Below are positions 7,443 through 15,824 of a stretch of DNA of 32,381 bases, piece after piece. How positions within the stretch are numbered: the first letter of the stretch is position 1; every line of letters begins with the position of its first letter. A program made the position numbers and the translations under genes. Source of the stretch: Clostridia bacterium (GTDB taxonomy: Bacteria; Bacillota; Clostridia; Oscillospirales; Acutalibacteraceae); contig CAAGHB010000103.1 of assembly GCA_900769535.1 (NCBI GenBank), forward strand, positions 1 through 32,381. The letters run 5' to 3'. Under the pieces are notes generated by a model. That model was given only the letters and a program-made list of their open reading frames with translations, was not told where the DNA came from and did no database searches.

Positions 7443-8393
7443 TTAACCAACGATACCCGTCTTTTCAACACTTTCTACAAAGTAATTCTGTAAGAAAATG
7501 TACATTATCATAAGCGGGGCTATGAACAAAAGACATCCGGCAAGTTTAATCGGTGAGCTTTCATACTCGTTTACACCGATACCTGCCTTTATGCTCTCGC
7601 CAAGACCGGAGAGCGCCTTTGCCATTGTTGCTTTACGGCTGATGAAAACGTTTGAATAGAAAGTGTCGTTCCAGTACCATACGAGCGAGAAAATAAATAC
7701 CGTGAGGTATGCGCTTCCCGCATTAGGCACCATGATGCGATAAAACGTTTTGAAATATCCTGCGCCGTCAACCTGCGCTGCCTCTTCAAGTTCGTGAGGA
7801 ATCGAGCGGAAGAACTGACGGAATATGTAGATATAAAGACCTGCTCGGATTCCGCAGCCGAACATAGCCGGAAGCCAGAATACGAACCAAGTATCAATAA
7901 GATTTACGGTAAGCCATGACGGCATACTTGTTTCGAAAACGATGTTCATTATCGGCGAAATAATCGGAATCGAAAAATCCTGATACTGCAAGTACATCGG
8001 AATTGTAACCGCCTGAGCCGGTACGATAAGGGTCATGATAACGCAGGTGAACCAAATTTCCTTACCTCTAAACTTGAATCGGGCCAAGCCGTATCCTGCG
8101 AGTGAGCAGGAGATAAGCGAAAGCACCGAGCTGGTAAGGGTAACGGTCATCGACGTATGGAATGAAGCATCGTAATCCATGTACTTTACTGCTGATACAA
8201 AGTTATCAATAGTATATACCTTTGGTATCCATATTACCGACGGGTCGGCAACCTGGTCAGCCGAACGAACCGACATAGATATCATATAAAGAATCGGGTA
8301 AAGAAGTATAAAGGAAAGCCCGACAATTATAAGGAATCTTGCTAATTTCCAAAATCTTGCCATCAATTCTGATGCAAATATTTGTTTATTCAT
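7443..8393 (-). CDS. Carbohydrate ABC transporter permease, MalG type (pair 2)
   Basis: This inner-membrane subunit of a CUT1-type sugar importer has 316 residues, about six membrane segments and the EAA loop ELEEAAQVDGAGYFKTFYRI (near residues 205-225), which docks with the ATPase. An N-terminal segment with ILYPILYMISMSVRS and a C-terminal LQNYFVESVEKTGIVG tail are typical of MalG/AraQ-type permeases. The ATG at 8393 follows an AGGAGG site. It is the last gene of the long minus-strand operon and pairs with 8412-9338. No ATP-binding subunit is encoded in the window; Firmicutes often share one MsmX-type ATPase. The sugar specificity cannot be inferred. Confidence 0.93.
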   Translation of the reverse strand: MNKQIFASELMARFWKLARFLIIVGLSFILLYPILYMISMSVRSADQVADPSVIWIPKVYTIDNFVSAVKYMDYDASFHTSMTVTLTSSVLSLISCSLAGYGLARFKFRGKEIWFTCVIMTLIVPAQAVTIPMYLQYQDFSIPIISPIMNIVFETSMPSWLTVNLIDTWFVFWLPAMFGCGIRAGLYIYIFRQFFRSIPHELEEAAQVDGAGYFKTFYRIMVPNAGSAYLTVFIFSLVWYWNDTFYSNVFISRKATMAKALSGLGESIKAGIGVNEYESSPIKLAGCLLFIAPLMIMYIFLQNYFVESVEKTGIVG

Positions 8394-8411
8394 GTGTCAG
8401 ACCTCCTTTCA

Positions 8412-9338
8412 TCAATTATCCGTCTGATAGAAAATCATCTTTCTTGTAAGAAGGAATACAAGTCCTACTAACACGAGAAGAAGCACAAAGAATATCCATG
8501 CCATCAAGCAGGCCCTTGAATACTGGAATGCTCCGAAGCCGGTGCCGTTGATGATTCCCATAAGTTCGTTGCTTGAATCGGTAATTTTATCAATTATCGT
8601 ATAGATAATGTTTACAAGAATAATCGGTGTTACGCTCGGGAAGGTTACCTTCCAGAAAATCTCCCAACCTGTTGCACCTTCGATTTTTGCTGCTTCGTAA
8701 AGCTGGGGTGATACACCCTGCAACGCCGCAAGGAATAGCAAAATCTGAACACCGCAGAGCCAAAGAGTATCGAAAATCTGTGACGTTATGCTGGTGAAAA
8801 TTTCTACAATGTTTTCCGGCAGGTTCATTCCCTGCAAGATATCGGCCATTCCTGCTGCTTCAAAAATCGCAGTTGTTTCGGTTGTTTGCGTCTGGTCGGC
8901 AAAGGCATCTCCGGTAATAAAGCTCATTACAAGTCCCGAAGTTACAACTACCGGCATGAAGAATATTGCACGTGCAATTACTCGACCTCTGAATTTTTGA
9001 TTAAGAATGAGGGCGATAAACAACGAGAAAATAATTATAACCGGAGTCGTAATGGCCATATCCTTAAACGTACCGAGAAGACTCTGCCAATAGTCGTTTT
9101 CCTGTTCGAACATATATTTATAGTTGTCGAGATTCAGCTTTTCAAAAAACGTATCACCGGTACCAAGGGCGAGACCGCCGCCCTTGGTTGGCTGAACGTT
9201 AATAAACGTGTAGAAAAGTGAAAGTAAAAGCGGCTGAACATAGAAGCAAATAAAGCCAATCATAAATGGAAGCAAAAACAGCTTTCCGGCTCGTGCTCTG
9301 CGTCGAATTTCGGTCGCTTCGCGTGGCTTATTTCTCAT
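8412..9338 (-). CDS. Carbohydrate ABC transporter permease, MalF type (pair 2)
   Basis: This 308-residue partner permease has about six membrane segments and an EAA loop, LYEAAKIEGATGWEIFWKVT (near residues 214-233). The N-terminus is basic (RNKPREATEIRRRARAGK), as in UgpA/LacF-type proteins. Residues about 60-95 and 140-185 form larger external loops than usual for the family. Its ATG at 9338 shares one base with the stop of the upstream gene (TAATG), which implies translational coupling. It probably acts with 7443-8393. Which of the two solute-binding proteins in the locus serves this pair is not evident. Confidence 0.93.
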   Translation of the reverse strand: MRNKPREATEIRRRARAGKLFLLPFMIGFICFYVQPLLLSLFYTFINVQPTKGGGLALGTGDTFFEKLNLDNYKYMFEQENDYWQSLLGTFKDMAITTPVIIIFSLFIALILNQKFRGRVIARAIFFMPVVVTSGLVMSFITGDAFADQTQTTETTAIFEAAGMADILQGMNLPENIVEIFTSITSQIFDTLWLCGVQILLFLAALQGVSPQLYEAAKIEGATGWEIFWKVTFPSVTPIILVNIIYTIIDKITDSSNELMGIINGTGFGAFQYSRACLMAWIFFVLLLVLVGLVFLLTRKMIFYQTDN

Positions 9339-11659
9339 TATTCACCCTCCTTTACTACAATATAACTTCCCGCTTTTACGGTTGCTCCGCCAAAATCGTA
9401 ATCGGTATCGCCGTAGTTTACTACAACCGTCAGAGAATCGTCATAGGTCGTGTATCTTACGTTTTCGTTGATTTTGACGTGGTCGGTAATTTCCTTGTCA
9501 CAGTAACCGTCGAATATGGATGAAAGCGTCATATAATCCTTGATAGCGGTTTCGTTCCAGGTATAGAAATTGCTGCTGTAAATGGTGTTAAAATCGGTAT
9601 CAAGGAATACCGTGCTTTCGCTCCAAGTAAGCAGGTAATACGGCATTGCACCCGTTTCGAGTACACGAAGGAACTGAATTGTCGGGTCGTCACAAAGATT
9701 GTGTGCCGACTCGGTATATTCAATCAGTCCGTGTAATGCAATCTGTGCAAAAGGTACGTCGCTTGTTGTTAATTCGTTTCCGCTTGAATACATCGGAAGT
9801 GAAATAATCTTATCCGCATAAGCATAGGTGTATGCATTTCCGTTGTCAACAACAACGCTTCCCTGCTTTTCTTTTGCTAATTCGAGCGCTTTTTTAGCCA
9901 ATTCCTCAGTTTCCTGACGGTTGGTGAATTTACTTCCGTTATTAAAGTCGGAATAGAGGGTTGAACCAAGTGAACCGAGAGAAATATTTGACTGATTATA
10001 CCCCTTAAACTCGTCTGTAAACAGTGTTAACTGCTTTTCATAATATCTCGGATTGATGAGATAGTAGCTGTCATCACTGTTTCTTAAAAGGCCGTTATCG
10101 CGACGGAAAAATCCCTTTTCTGCATATTCATTAAGAATATTTCTAACGGCAATCTTTCTAATCGGCCAGGAGAACGTACCGGAATATGCCGTGCATATAT
10201 CAATATCGAAATAAAGGTCAGAACCAAGCTCTTTTGCTGTTGAAATAAGGTTTTTAATTCCCTTTTCTCCGCCGAGCTCGGCCTCCGGCGTTGCTCCGTC
10301 AACAAATGTTGACTTTACGCCGCCGTCAGTCCATGCAGTCATTCTCAAATCGACATTTTTAACGCCGCTTTTATTAAGCTCGGTGAGCATCTGACCCGCC
10401 TCATCAAAGGTTGTAACCTTTTGGATAGCGTCAACGATGAAACCAAACTTTGATACGCTCTTTGTAATTGCTCCCATTGTATCAATGTTCAGGGTTACGT
10501 CGGGTGACGTATTCGCCTCCACCCCAACTTCATCAACGAGATATTTTCTATAACGCTTTGCCATTCCTACGTAATCGGCATCGTCGCCTACAAGAGGATA
10601 ATATACAACCGAGCAACAATCAATCTTTGAATATGAGTAGGCAACCTGATTGTACGCCTTATTAAACCAGTTTGAAGTTGTATCGAATGTATCCTGATAA
10701 TTATAGGTGAATTCGGCATAAAGCGACGTATACGGTACAGTTGCACGAGAAGGCATTGCAACTACCTTTGATACTGCATCGCCTTTATTTATTACGGCTA
10801 AAAAGCCCTTGTCTCCGCAGTTTGTTCCGAATACCGGCAATACAACCGATGAAGATTTTCCTAACGAATACTTTGTATTCAATGCTCCGTCGGTGCCGTA
10901 TGTAGTAAACGCAATTCTTTTTGAAAGGCCGTCGAGGGATTCAAAATCGTTTTCAATTATAGCGCCGCTGCCGTCGGGCACGAACATATAGCCGTCCGAT
11001 TCATAATCTGCGCCGCCGAAGAAGGGCATTACTGCAACTGAAATGATTTCGTGTTCAGACTCTTCGTCAACCTTAATATTTGTGAATTCGACGCCGCCTT
11101 CAAAACCGCCGTCCTTTGTTAAACGGAATATCATCGGAATAGTAAATCCGTATAAAACCTTTTTGGATTCGGTCAGCTTTGTCGGGAAGTCGTAGGTAAT
11201 TCTAACGCCGTTTTCTATCTTTTCGATTTTATAATTTCCTTTTCTTACAGCATCACTGGTATAAAGATAGGAATCATTTTTCTTTTCGTTCTGATAGGTG
11301 ATAACGCCGGTAGATTTTGCCTCTTTCTTTCTCGTTGCCATGGTGATACTTTCAATATTCTGCGGAATTGAGTACCACACCTCGCCCGATTCGATATCCT
11401 CTATGCCGAAACAAACCCATTCGTTTGTCTTATCCAGCATATAGAGACGCAAACCACCGAGTTCAGCAATTTTTTCGAATTCTTCAATACCGCTGAAAAC
11501 GGGCTCGGTAACCTTTACTTCGTCTGTTAAATCTACCTGCTCGGTAGGAGTCTCGTCTTCTGCGATTTCGTCAGCAGAAACAAGGAGGGAGGTAGATGAC
11601 AGGGTAAAAACCAAAACAAACGCCAAAGCTATATATAAAAATTTGAGTTTCTTTTTCAT
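9338..11659 (-). CDS. Secreted DUF5696-like protein, glycosidase-like architecture
   Basis: The 773-residue protein starts with a signal peptide ending near VSA-DE (residue 29-30), so it is exported. Residues about 55-390 look like an all-beta domain. Residues about 400-680 alternate helices and strands like a TIM barrel (GVKNVDLRMTAW, GSDLYFDIDI, GSVVVDNGNAY). A short beta domain ends the protein. This layout and the sugar-transporter context recall the DUF5696 family found beside carbohydrate ABC transporters in Paenibacillus and Clostridia; I recall this and could not search it. Acidic residues at barrel-strand ends (DID, VVDN) could be catalytic, which is inference. The ATG at 11659 follows AGGTGA. 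No cell-wall anchor is visible. Confidence 0.7.
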   Translation of the reverse strand: MKKKLKFLYIALAFVLVFTLSSTSLLVSADEIAEDETPTEQVDLTDEVKVTEPVFSGIEEFEKIAELGGLRLYMLDKTNEWVCFGIEDIESGEVWYSIPQNIESITMATRKKEAKSTGVITYQNEKKNDSYLYTSDAVRKGNYKIEKIENGVRITYDFPTKLTESKKVLYGFTIPMIFRLTKDGGFEGGVEFTNIKVDEESEHEIISVAVMPFFGGADYESDGYMFVPDGSGAIIENDFESLDGLSKRIAFTTYGTDGALNTKYSLGKSSSVVLPVFGTNCGDKGFLAVINKGDAVSKVVAMPSRATVPYTSLYAEFTYNYQDTFDTTSNWFNKAYNQVAYSYSKIDCCSVVYYPLVGDDADYVGMAKRYRKYLVDEVGVEANTSPDVTLNIDTMGAITKSVSKFGFIVDAIQKVTTFDEAGQMLTELNKSGVKNVDLRMTAWTDGGVKSTFVDGATPEAELGGEKGIKNLISTAKELGSDLYFDIDICTAYSGTFSWPIRKIAVRNILNEYAEKGFFRRDNGLLRNSDDSYYLINPRYYEKQLTLFTDEFKGYNQSNISLGSLGSTLYSDFNNGSKFTNRQETEELAKKALELAKEKQGSVVVDNGNAYTYAYADKIISLPMYSSGNELTTSDVPFAQIALHGLIEYTESAHNLCDDPTIQFLRVLETGAMPYYLLTWSESTVFLDTDFNTIYSSNFYTWNETAIKDYMTLSSIFDGYCDKEITDHVKINENVRYTTYDDSLTVVVNYGDTDYDFGGATVKAGSYIVVKEGE

Positions 11660-11672
11660 CTATCTCACCTAC

Positions 11673-12380
11673 CTAACTGTTAAATCTAAACATCAGTTCC
11701 TGTCCGATTACCTTTATAAAATCCCAGAACTGTGCAACAAGTGATACCAAAAGCACAACAAGAAGAAGGAGTATAAACACGCCTAGTACGGTAAGAAGCA
11801 TCGAGAATATGCTCTTCTTTATTGTGTATTGGTGAATAATTGTATTTCCGATTAGCATGAGCAATATCGTCCAGAAGAACGCAACCGATGAAAGCAAAGT
11901 AAGCCACGATGCCTCTTCTATTGTCATAACCTTTGAAAGTATGGTAAGCGGAATTGTGGTAATCACAAGAGGCATTGTTGCATAGCTGTTTGCTATCCAA
12001 ATCTCTTTAAACCAACCCTCGCCGTCCATAAGGGTACATATTGCCCAGTTAGCTATTGACCATAATATTATAATCATTGCCGAACTCATAAACTCGGACA
12101 AAACGCTCAGCATTTCAACATTATTTGTTGAAAACTGGAATCCGTATTCGAGATATTCATATATACTGCTGAAAAACCATGCAGCTAATATTATGAAAGA
12201 AAGTCCGACTGAACCTGCTTTTTCGTATTTTATTTCGTTAAACGCTTTCAAGGGATGAATCAATACACGGAACGGCCAAATTATTTTTTTCCAGTTCCAA
12301 TATTTCGGTAACAGATGCTTCCACTGAATTTCGCTCAACATTTTTTTGCTGTATTTAGCAAGTGCTGAATATGTAGCCAA
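11673..12380 (-). CDS. YIP1-family membrane protein
   Basis: This protein of about 235 residues has five hydrophobic segments (near residues 52-70, 95-118, 138-160, 163-185 and 195-222) and the segment LMDGEGWFKEIWIANSYATMPL, typical of bacterial Yip1-domain proteins. The start is best placed at TTG 12380, eight bases after AGGAGG. A GTG at 12389 opens the frame but overlaps that ribosome binding site, so it cannot be the start. Bacterial YIP1 proteins have no firm function. Its place between the NHL protein and the DUF5696 protein suggests it is a membrane partner of this transport locus. Confidence 0.75.
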   Translation of the reverse strand: MATYSALAKYSKKMLSEIQWKHLLPKYWNWKKIIWPFRVLIHPLKAFNEIKYEKAGSVGLSFIILAAWFFSSIYEYLEYGFQFSTNNVEMLSVLSEFMSSAMIIILWSIANWAICTLMDGEGWFKEIWIANSYATMPLVITTIPLTILSKVMTIEEASWLTLLSSVAFFWTILLMLIGNTIIHQYTIKKSIFSMLLTVLGVFILLLLVVLLVSLVAQFWDFIKVIGQELMFRFNS

Positions 12381-12409
12381 TTTTGTCACCTCCTGATAAA
12401 TATCTAAAA

Positions 12410-13951
12410 TTATTTGAACTTAATACTCTTCTTTTCTCTCTTTACTCCGAGTGCGGCCTGAATAAGACCGATACCCTTTATAAATGCGACTGCACAGGCA
12501 ACAAGCAGCGGTACAAACCACAAGAAATTGTCACGTACATACTGCTTTCTGTATTCCGCGAGCGCCGCTGAGTATGAAGTTCTGTCCTGTCCGTATTTAA
12601 GGTAGGATAGTGACTCTTTATACTGTTCTTTTTCCAGCAATGATTTTCCTATTGCCGCATATCCAATCGAAAAGTTTGAATTATATTTAAGAACCTCTCG
12701 CCAATATTTTTCACCTTCGACGTAATGTCCGTCTCTGTAATATTTATCGGCTATAACAAGCTTCTTCATATATTCAGTTGGCTTAAAAATAGTGATTGCT
12801 CCGGAAATCTGGTCAAGAACATAATAATTCTCGCCGTATTTTGTAATTGCTGTCGGGTATTTAACCGAACCTATTTGATTGCTTCCGTTACCAAAAACGG
12901 TAAGCTGAACGCTTCGGTTATCATATACGAATACTCGACTCATTTTAAGGTCGATGACAGCGATATAACCTTCCTCATCGACATAAACGTCTTCAAGCTC
13001 GCTTGTTAAAGCACGGTCGCCGTAAACGGTAGAAATAATCGCGTTAGAATCGGATTGCAGCGTGTTTTCGCCAAGCGGATTGAGCTTTCTCAAACGAAGG
13101 GAGGCCTCTATGGTATCGGTAGACGTTGTTGTATAAATAAATCCTTCGCTGTCGATAAATGCATTCGACATTTCGGTAGGTACCGCCTTTATGGTGGTAG
13201 AAGTGGACTGACGGCCAAATACCTTTTTCCACATTGCCTGTACTACAAGCGCCCAGGTCATTACAACCTTGTTTGCGCCGTAATACTGTACAAAATTCCC
13301 GTCATTATCGAGAATGATAAGTCCTTCGAGTATACCGAGAGCTCGAATATAAAGATATCCCGACTTATCAACTACTACGGTAAGCGGCTCATAGTCCTTT
13401 ATATCTACAGCTTCATCGACCGGCTTTCCGTAAAACTTTATAAGTTCGCCGTCAATGGAACCCGAAAGAATATAGCCGTCCTTGTAATTTTCGCCATTTT
13501 CGTTTGTTTTTGTTTGGTTGCAGCATACATAAATTGTATCCTCTCTGACAAAAACATCGCGGGGTGAAAGAATAGGATAGCTTTCGCTTCCGTCAGCGCT
13601 CGAAAACTCGGTATAATCTCTAACATATTGAAGCTGGCTGTCGAGCTGAACGATTCGGTTATTTCCGGTGTCGGCGATAAAGAACATATCATTGTATCGG
13701 AACATATCTTCCGGACGGTTGAGACCGTTCTCTGCGCCGCTTTGACCTACGCCTCCGACAACGTTCATGTCAACATAGGTGAGCTTCTTATCAGGAATAT
13801 AGCCCAAGGGAGCCGCAGTTGCTTTTCCGTATGGGTCATAGTCGTAGCCCTCGTACGGTGTAACAGACAGCGCAGATACCGGCAAAAACACGGTACTTGC
13901 AACAATTACAACGCACGCTACTACGCTCATTATTTTATAAAATGATTTCAT
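12410..13951 (-). CDS. Exported NHL-type beta-propeller protein with TPR region and C-terminal membrane anchor
   Basis: The 513-residue protein starts at ATG 13951 behind a strong AGGAGG; six in-frame codons upstream contain that site and are excluded. It has a signal peptide to about residue 28. Propeller repeats follow with NHL features (GLNRPEDMFRYNDMFFIADTGNNRIVQLD, given here in pieces: GLNRPEDM, IADTGNNRIVQLD) to about residue 395. Helical TPR-like repeats lie near 405-470 (YVEGEKYWREVLKYNS, EQYKESLSYLKYG). A membrane segment at about 480-500 and a short basic tail end it. The propeller therefore faces outside and is tethered. NHL propellers bind proteins, RNA or sugars; here a role in glycan sensing or in assembly of the transporter is inferred from position only. 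Confidence 0.75.
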   Translation of the reverse strand: MKSFYKIMSVVACVVIVASTVFLPVSALSVTPYEGYDYDPYGKATAAPLGYIPDKKLTYVDMNVVGGVGQSGAENGLNRPEDMFRYNDMFFIADTGNNRIVQLDSQLQYVRDYTEFSSADGSESYPILSPRDVFVREDTIYVCCNQTKTNENGENYKDGYILSGSIDGELIKFYGKPVDEAVDIKDYEPLTVVVDKSGYLYIRALGILEGLIILDNDGNFVQYYGANKVVMTWALVVQAMWKKVFGRQSTSTTIKAVPTEMSNAFIDSEGFIYTTTSTDTIEASLRLRKLNPLGENTLQSDSNAIISTVYGDRALTSELEDVYVDEEGYIAVIDLKMSRVFVYDNRSVQLTVFGNGSNQIGSVKYPTAITKYGENYYVLDQISGAITIFKPTEYMKKLVIADKYYRDGHYVEGEKYWREVLKYNSNFSIGYAAIGKSLLEKEQYKESLSYLKYGQDRTSYSAALAEYRKQYVRDNFLWFVPLLVACAVAFIKGIGLIQAALGVKREKKSIKFK

Positions 13952-13996
13952 ATTAGTTCCTCCTATCATGATATTTGATGTCGTGACCGAAATTTA

Positions 13997-14854
13997 TTAT
14001 TTAAGTCCGGCAGTTGACATCGTTTCCATGATTGCGCTTTGGCTAAACAGGAACAAAATTAGCGGTGGAACAAGCATAAATACACCAACAGCACATCCTG
14101 CGCCGGCACGGGACATACCTGCTGAGGTTATCTGACCGATTGCGGTCGGTAAAAGCTTCATTTCCTCAATATTTATATAACCGGCGGTTGAACTCCAATA
14201 TCCGCCAAAGTTGAATATAATGAGGGTTAACCAAGCGGGCTTTACGTTAGGCATTACGATTCGCCAGTATATATTCCATTCGTTCGAACCGTCAATTTTA
14301 GCCGCTTCAACTACTGCGTCAGGTATGTTCGCTTCCATAAACTGACGCATAAGGAAGGCGTCACCTGTTCCCGCCCAAGCAGGAAGGAAAATCGACCAAT
14401 ATGTATTATAAAGTCCGAGTCCGGTAACAATAAGGTAAGAAGGAATACTCGTAACCTCACCTCTGAACATCATTGCCCAAACGATTACGTTATACAAAAA
14501 TGATTTTCCTATAAACTGATGCTTTGCAAGCGGGTAGGCAGCAACAGATGCAATAATGATTGAACCTGTCGTTCCGACAACTGTAATAAATACAGTATTA
14601 AACAAATATCGTGAAAACGGAATTTGAGACGATGAAAGAAGTCTCAGCATCAATGTATAGTGTTCGGTCGTGGGGTTTACGACATAAAAACGAGGAGGGA
14701 ATATCGAAAGCTCGTTAAGTGGCTTAAACGAACACAAAACGGTGTAATAAAGCGGAATAGCGAATATGATTCCAAAAAAGAACATTACGAAATACATAAA
14801 ATAGTCGCCGCCGCGTGATCTTGACAGACGCGCCTGTCCTTTTATATGTGCCAT
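13997..14854 (-). CDS. Carbohydrate ABC transporter permease, MalG type (pair 1)
   Basis: This 285-residue CUT1-type permease has about six membrane segments and the EAA loop VVEAAKIDGSNEWNIYWRIV (near residues 180-199). The N-terminal basic stretch and PLYYTVLCSFKPLNELSIFPP are typical of the YtcP/LplC-like group of MalG proteins, which transport complex oligosaccharides in many Firmicutes. The ATG at 14854 follows AAAGGAGAG. It pairs with 14874-15785 and sits 19 bp downstream of it. The NHL protein gene begins 45 bp further on. Confidence 0.93.
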   Translation of the reverse strand: MAHIKGQARLSRSRGGDYFMYFVMFFFGIIFAIPLYYTVLCSFKPLNELSIFPPRFYVVNPTTEHYTLMLRLLSSSQIPFSRYLFNTVFITVVGTTGSIIIASVAAYPLAKHQFIGKSFLYNVIVWAMMFRGEVTSIPSYLIVTGLGLYNTYWSIFLPAWAGTGDAFLMRQFMEANIPDAVVEAAKIDGSNEWNIYWRIVMPNVKPAWLTLIIFNFGGYWSSTAGYINIEEMKLLPTAIGQITSAGMSRAGAGCAVGVFMLVPPLILFLFSQSAIMETMSTAGLK

Positions 14855-14873
14855 TTATATTCTCTCCTTTCTT

Positions 14874-15785
14874 TTAGTCTGTGCTCCAACGCTGCAATGC
14901 CTTATTTACAAAGAACCAATATATAAGCATCATTGCAAACAATACTATCGAAATTGCACCGGCATATCCCATTTCTAACTTTGTAAACGCGCAGTCTGAG
15001 AGGTGCAACGATATTGTATGGGTACAATAGTCGGTACTCGGATTACCTGTAAGGGTTGCATTAAGACCACCTGCGCCGAATGAGCCCGAGATTGTACCTA
15101 CTGCTCCGTAAAGTAACTGCGGTCTCATCTGCGGCAGGGTGATGTAAAAAAGCTCCTGCCAACGATTTTTGATGCCGTCGATTGCTCCCGCTTCGGAGTA
15201 TTCGCGGTTAAGCGATTGGAGACCTGCAAGGAAGGTAAGAAATCCTGTTCCGCAGGACATCCACAGGGTAACCACTATTACTATTGTAAAGCAGTAATCC
15301 TTATCTGTCAGCCATTGTATCGGGCTGTCTATCAGTCCGTATTCAAGCAAAAATCCGTTTAAAAGTCCGTATGAGTCACCGCTGAAAATAAGCTGGAAGA
15401 TAAATACCAAGCTTCCGCCAAGCGACGGCGCATAGAAAAGGAATGTAAGAATATTACGAACCTTTTTGGGACTTTCGTTGATACCCCAAGCAAAAACAAA
15501 GTTAAGCAGGTATCCGAGAGGGCCTGTTACGATGGCCATAATAAGAGTATTTTTAAGCGAAATTGAAAAAACGTCGTCGTCAATAAAAAGTCGAATAAAA
15601 TTGTCAATTCCGTTGAATTTAGGCATATTGAGCATATCGTACGAAGTGAAGCTCAAAACTATTGCAACCAAAACGGGTATAACGCCGAATATTATAAACA
15701 TTATTGCCCACGGAGCTAACATTACGTAACTTATAGGGCGATTGCGTTCAAGTACCGCGCTTTTCTTTTTCTTTTGTTTAATCAC
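14874..15785 (-). CDS. Carbohydrate ABC transporter permease, MalF type (pair 1)
   Basis: This 303-residue permease partner starts at GTG 15785 after AGGAGGG. It has a basic N-terminus (IKQKKKKSAVLERNR), about six membrane segments and an EAA loop with YSEAGAIDGIKNRWQELFYI (near residues 197-216). There, the usual EAA is EAG, a tolerated variation. A GSFGAGGLNATLTGNPSTDY loop late in the protein resembles LplB/YteP-type permeases. It lies 39 bp downstream of the large solute-binding protein gene and probably takes substrate from it. Confidence 0.92.
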   Translation of the reverse strand: MIKQKKKKSAVLERNRPISYVMLAPWAIMFIIFGVIPVLVAIVLSFTSYDMLNMPKFNGIDNFIRLFIDDDVFSISLKNTLIMAIVTGPLGYLLNFVFAWGINESPKKVRNILTFLFYAPSLGGSLVFIFQLIFSGDSYGLLNGFLLEYGLIDSPIQWLTDKDYCFTIVIVVTLWMSCGTGFLTFLAGLQSLNREYSEAGAIDGIKNRWQELFYITLPQMRPQLLYGAVGTISGSFGAGGLNATLTGNPSTDYCTHTISLHLSDCAFTKLEMGYAGAISIVLFAMMLIYWFFVNKALQRWSTD

Positions 15786-15824
15786 GCTTTTCCCTCCTAA
15801 ATAGAGTCTGATTTTTTAGAACGG

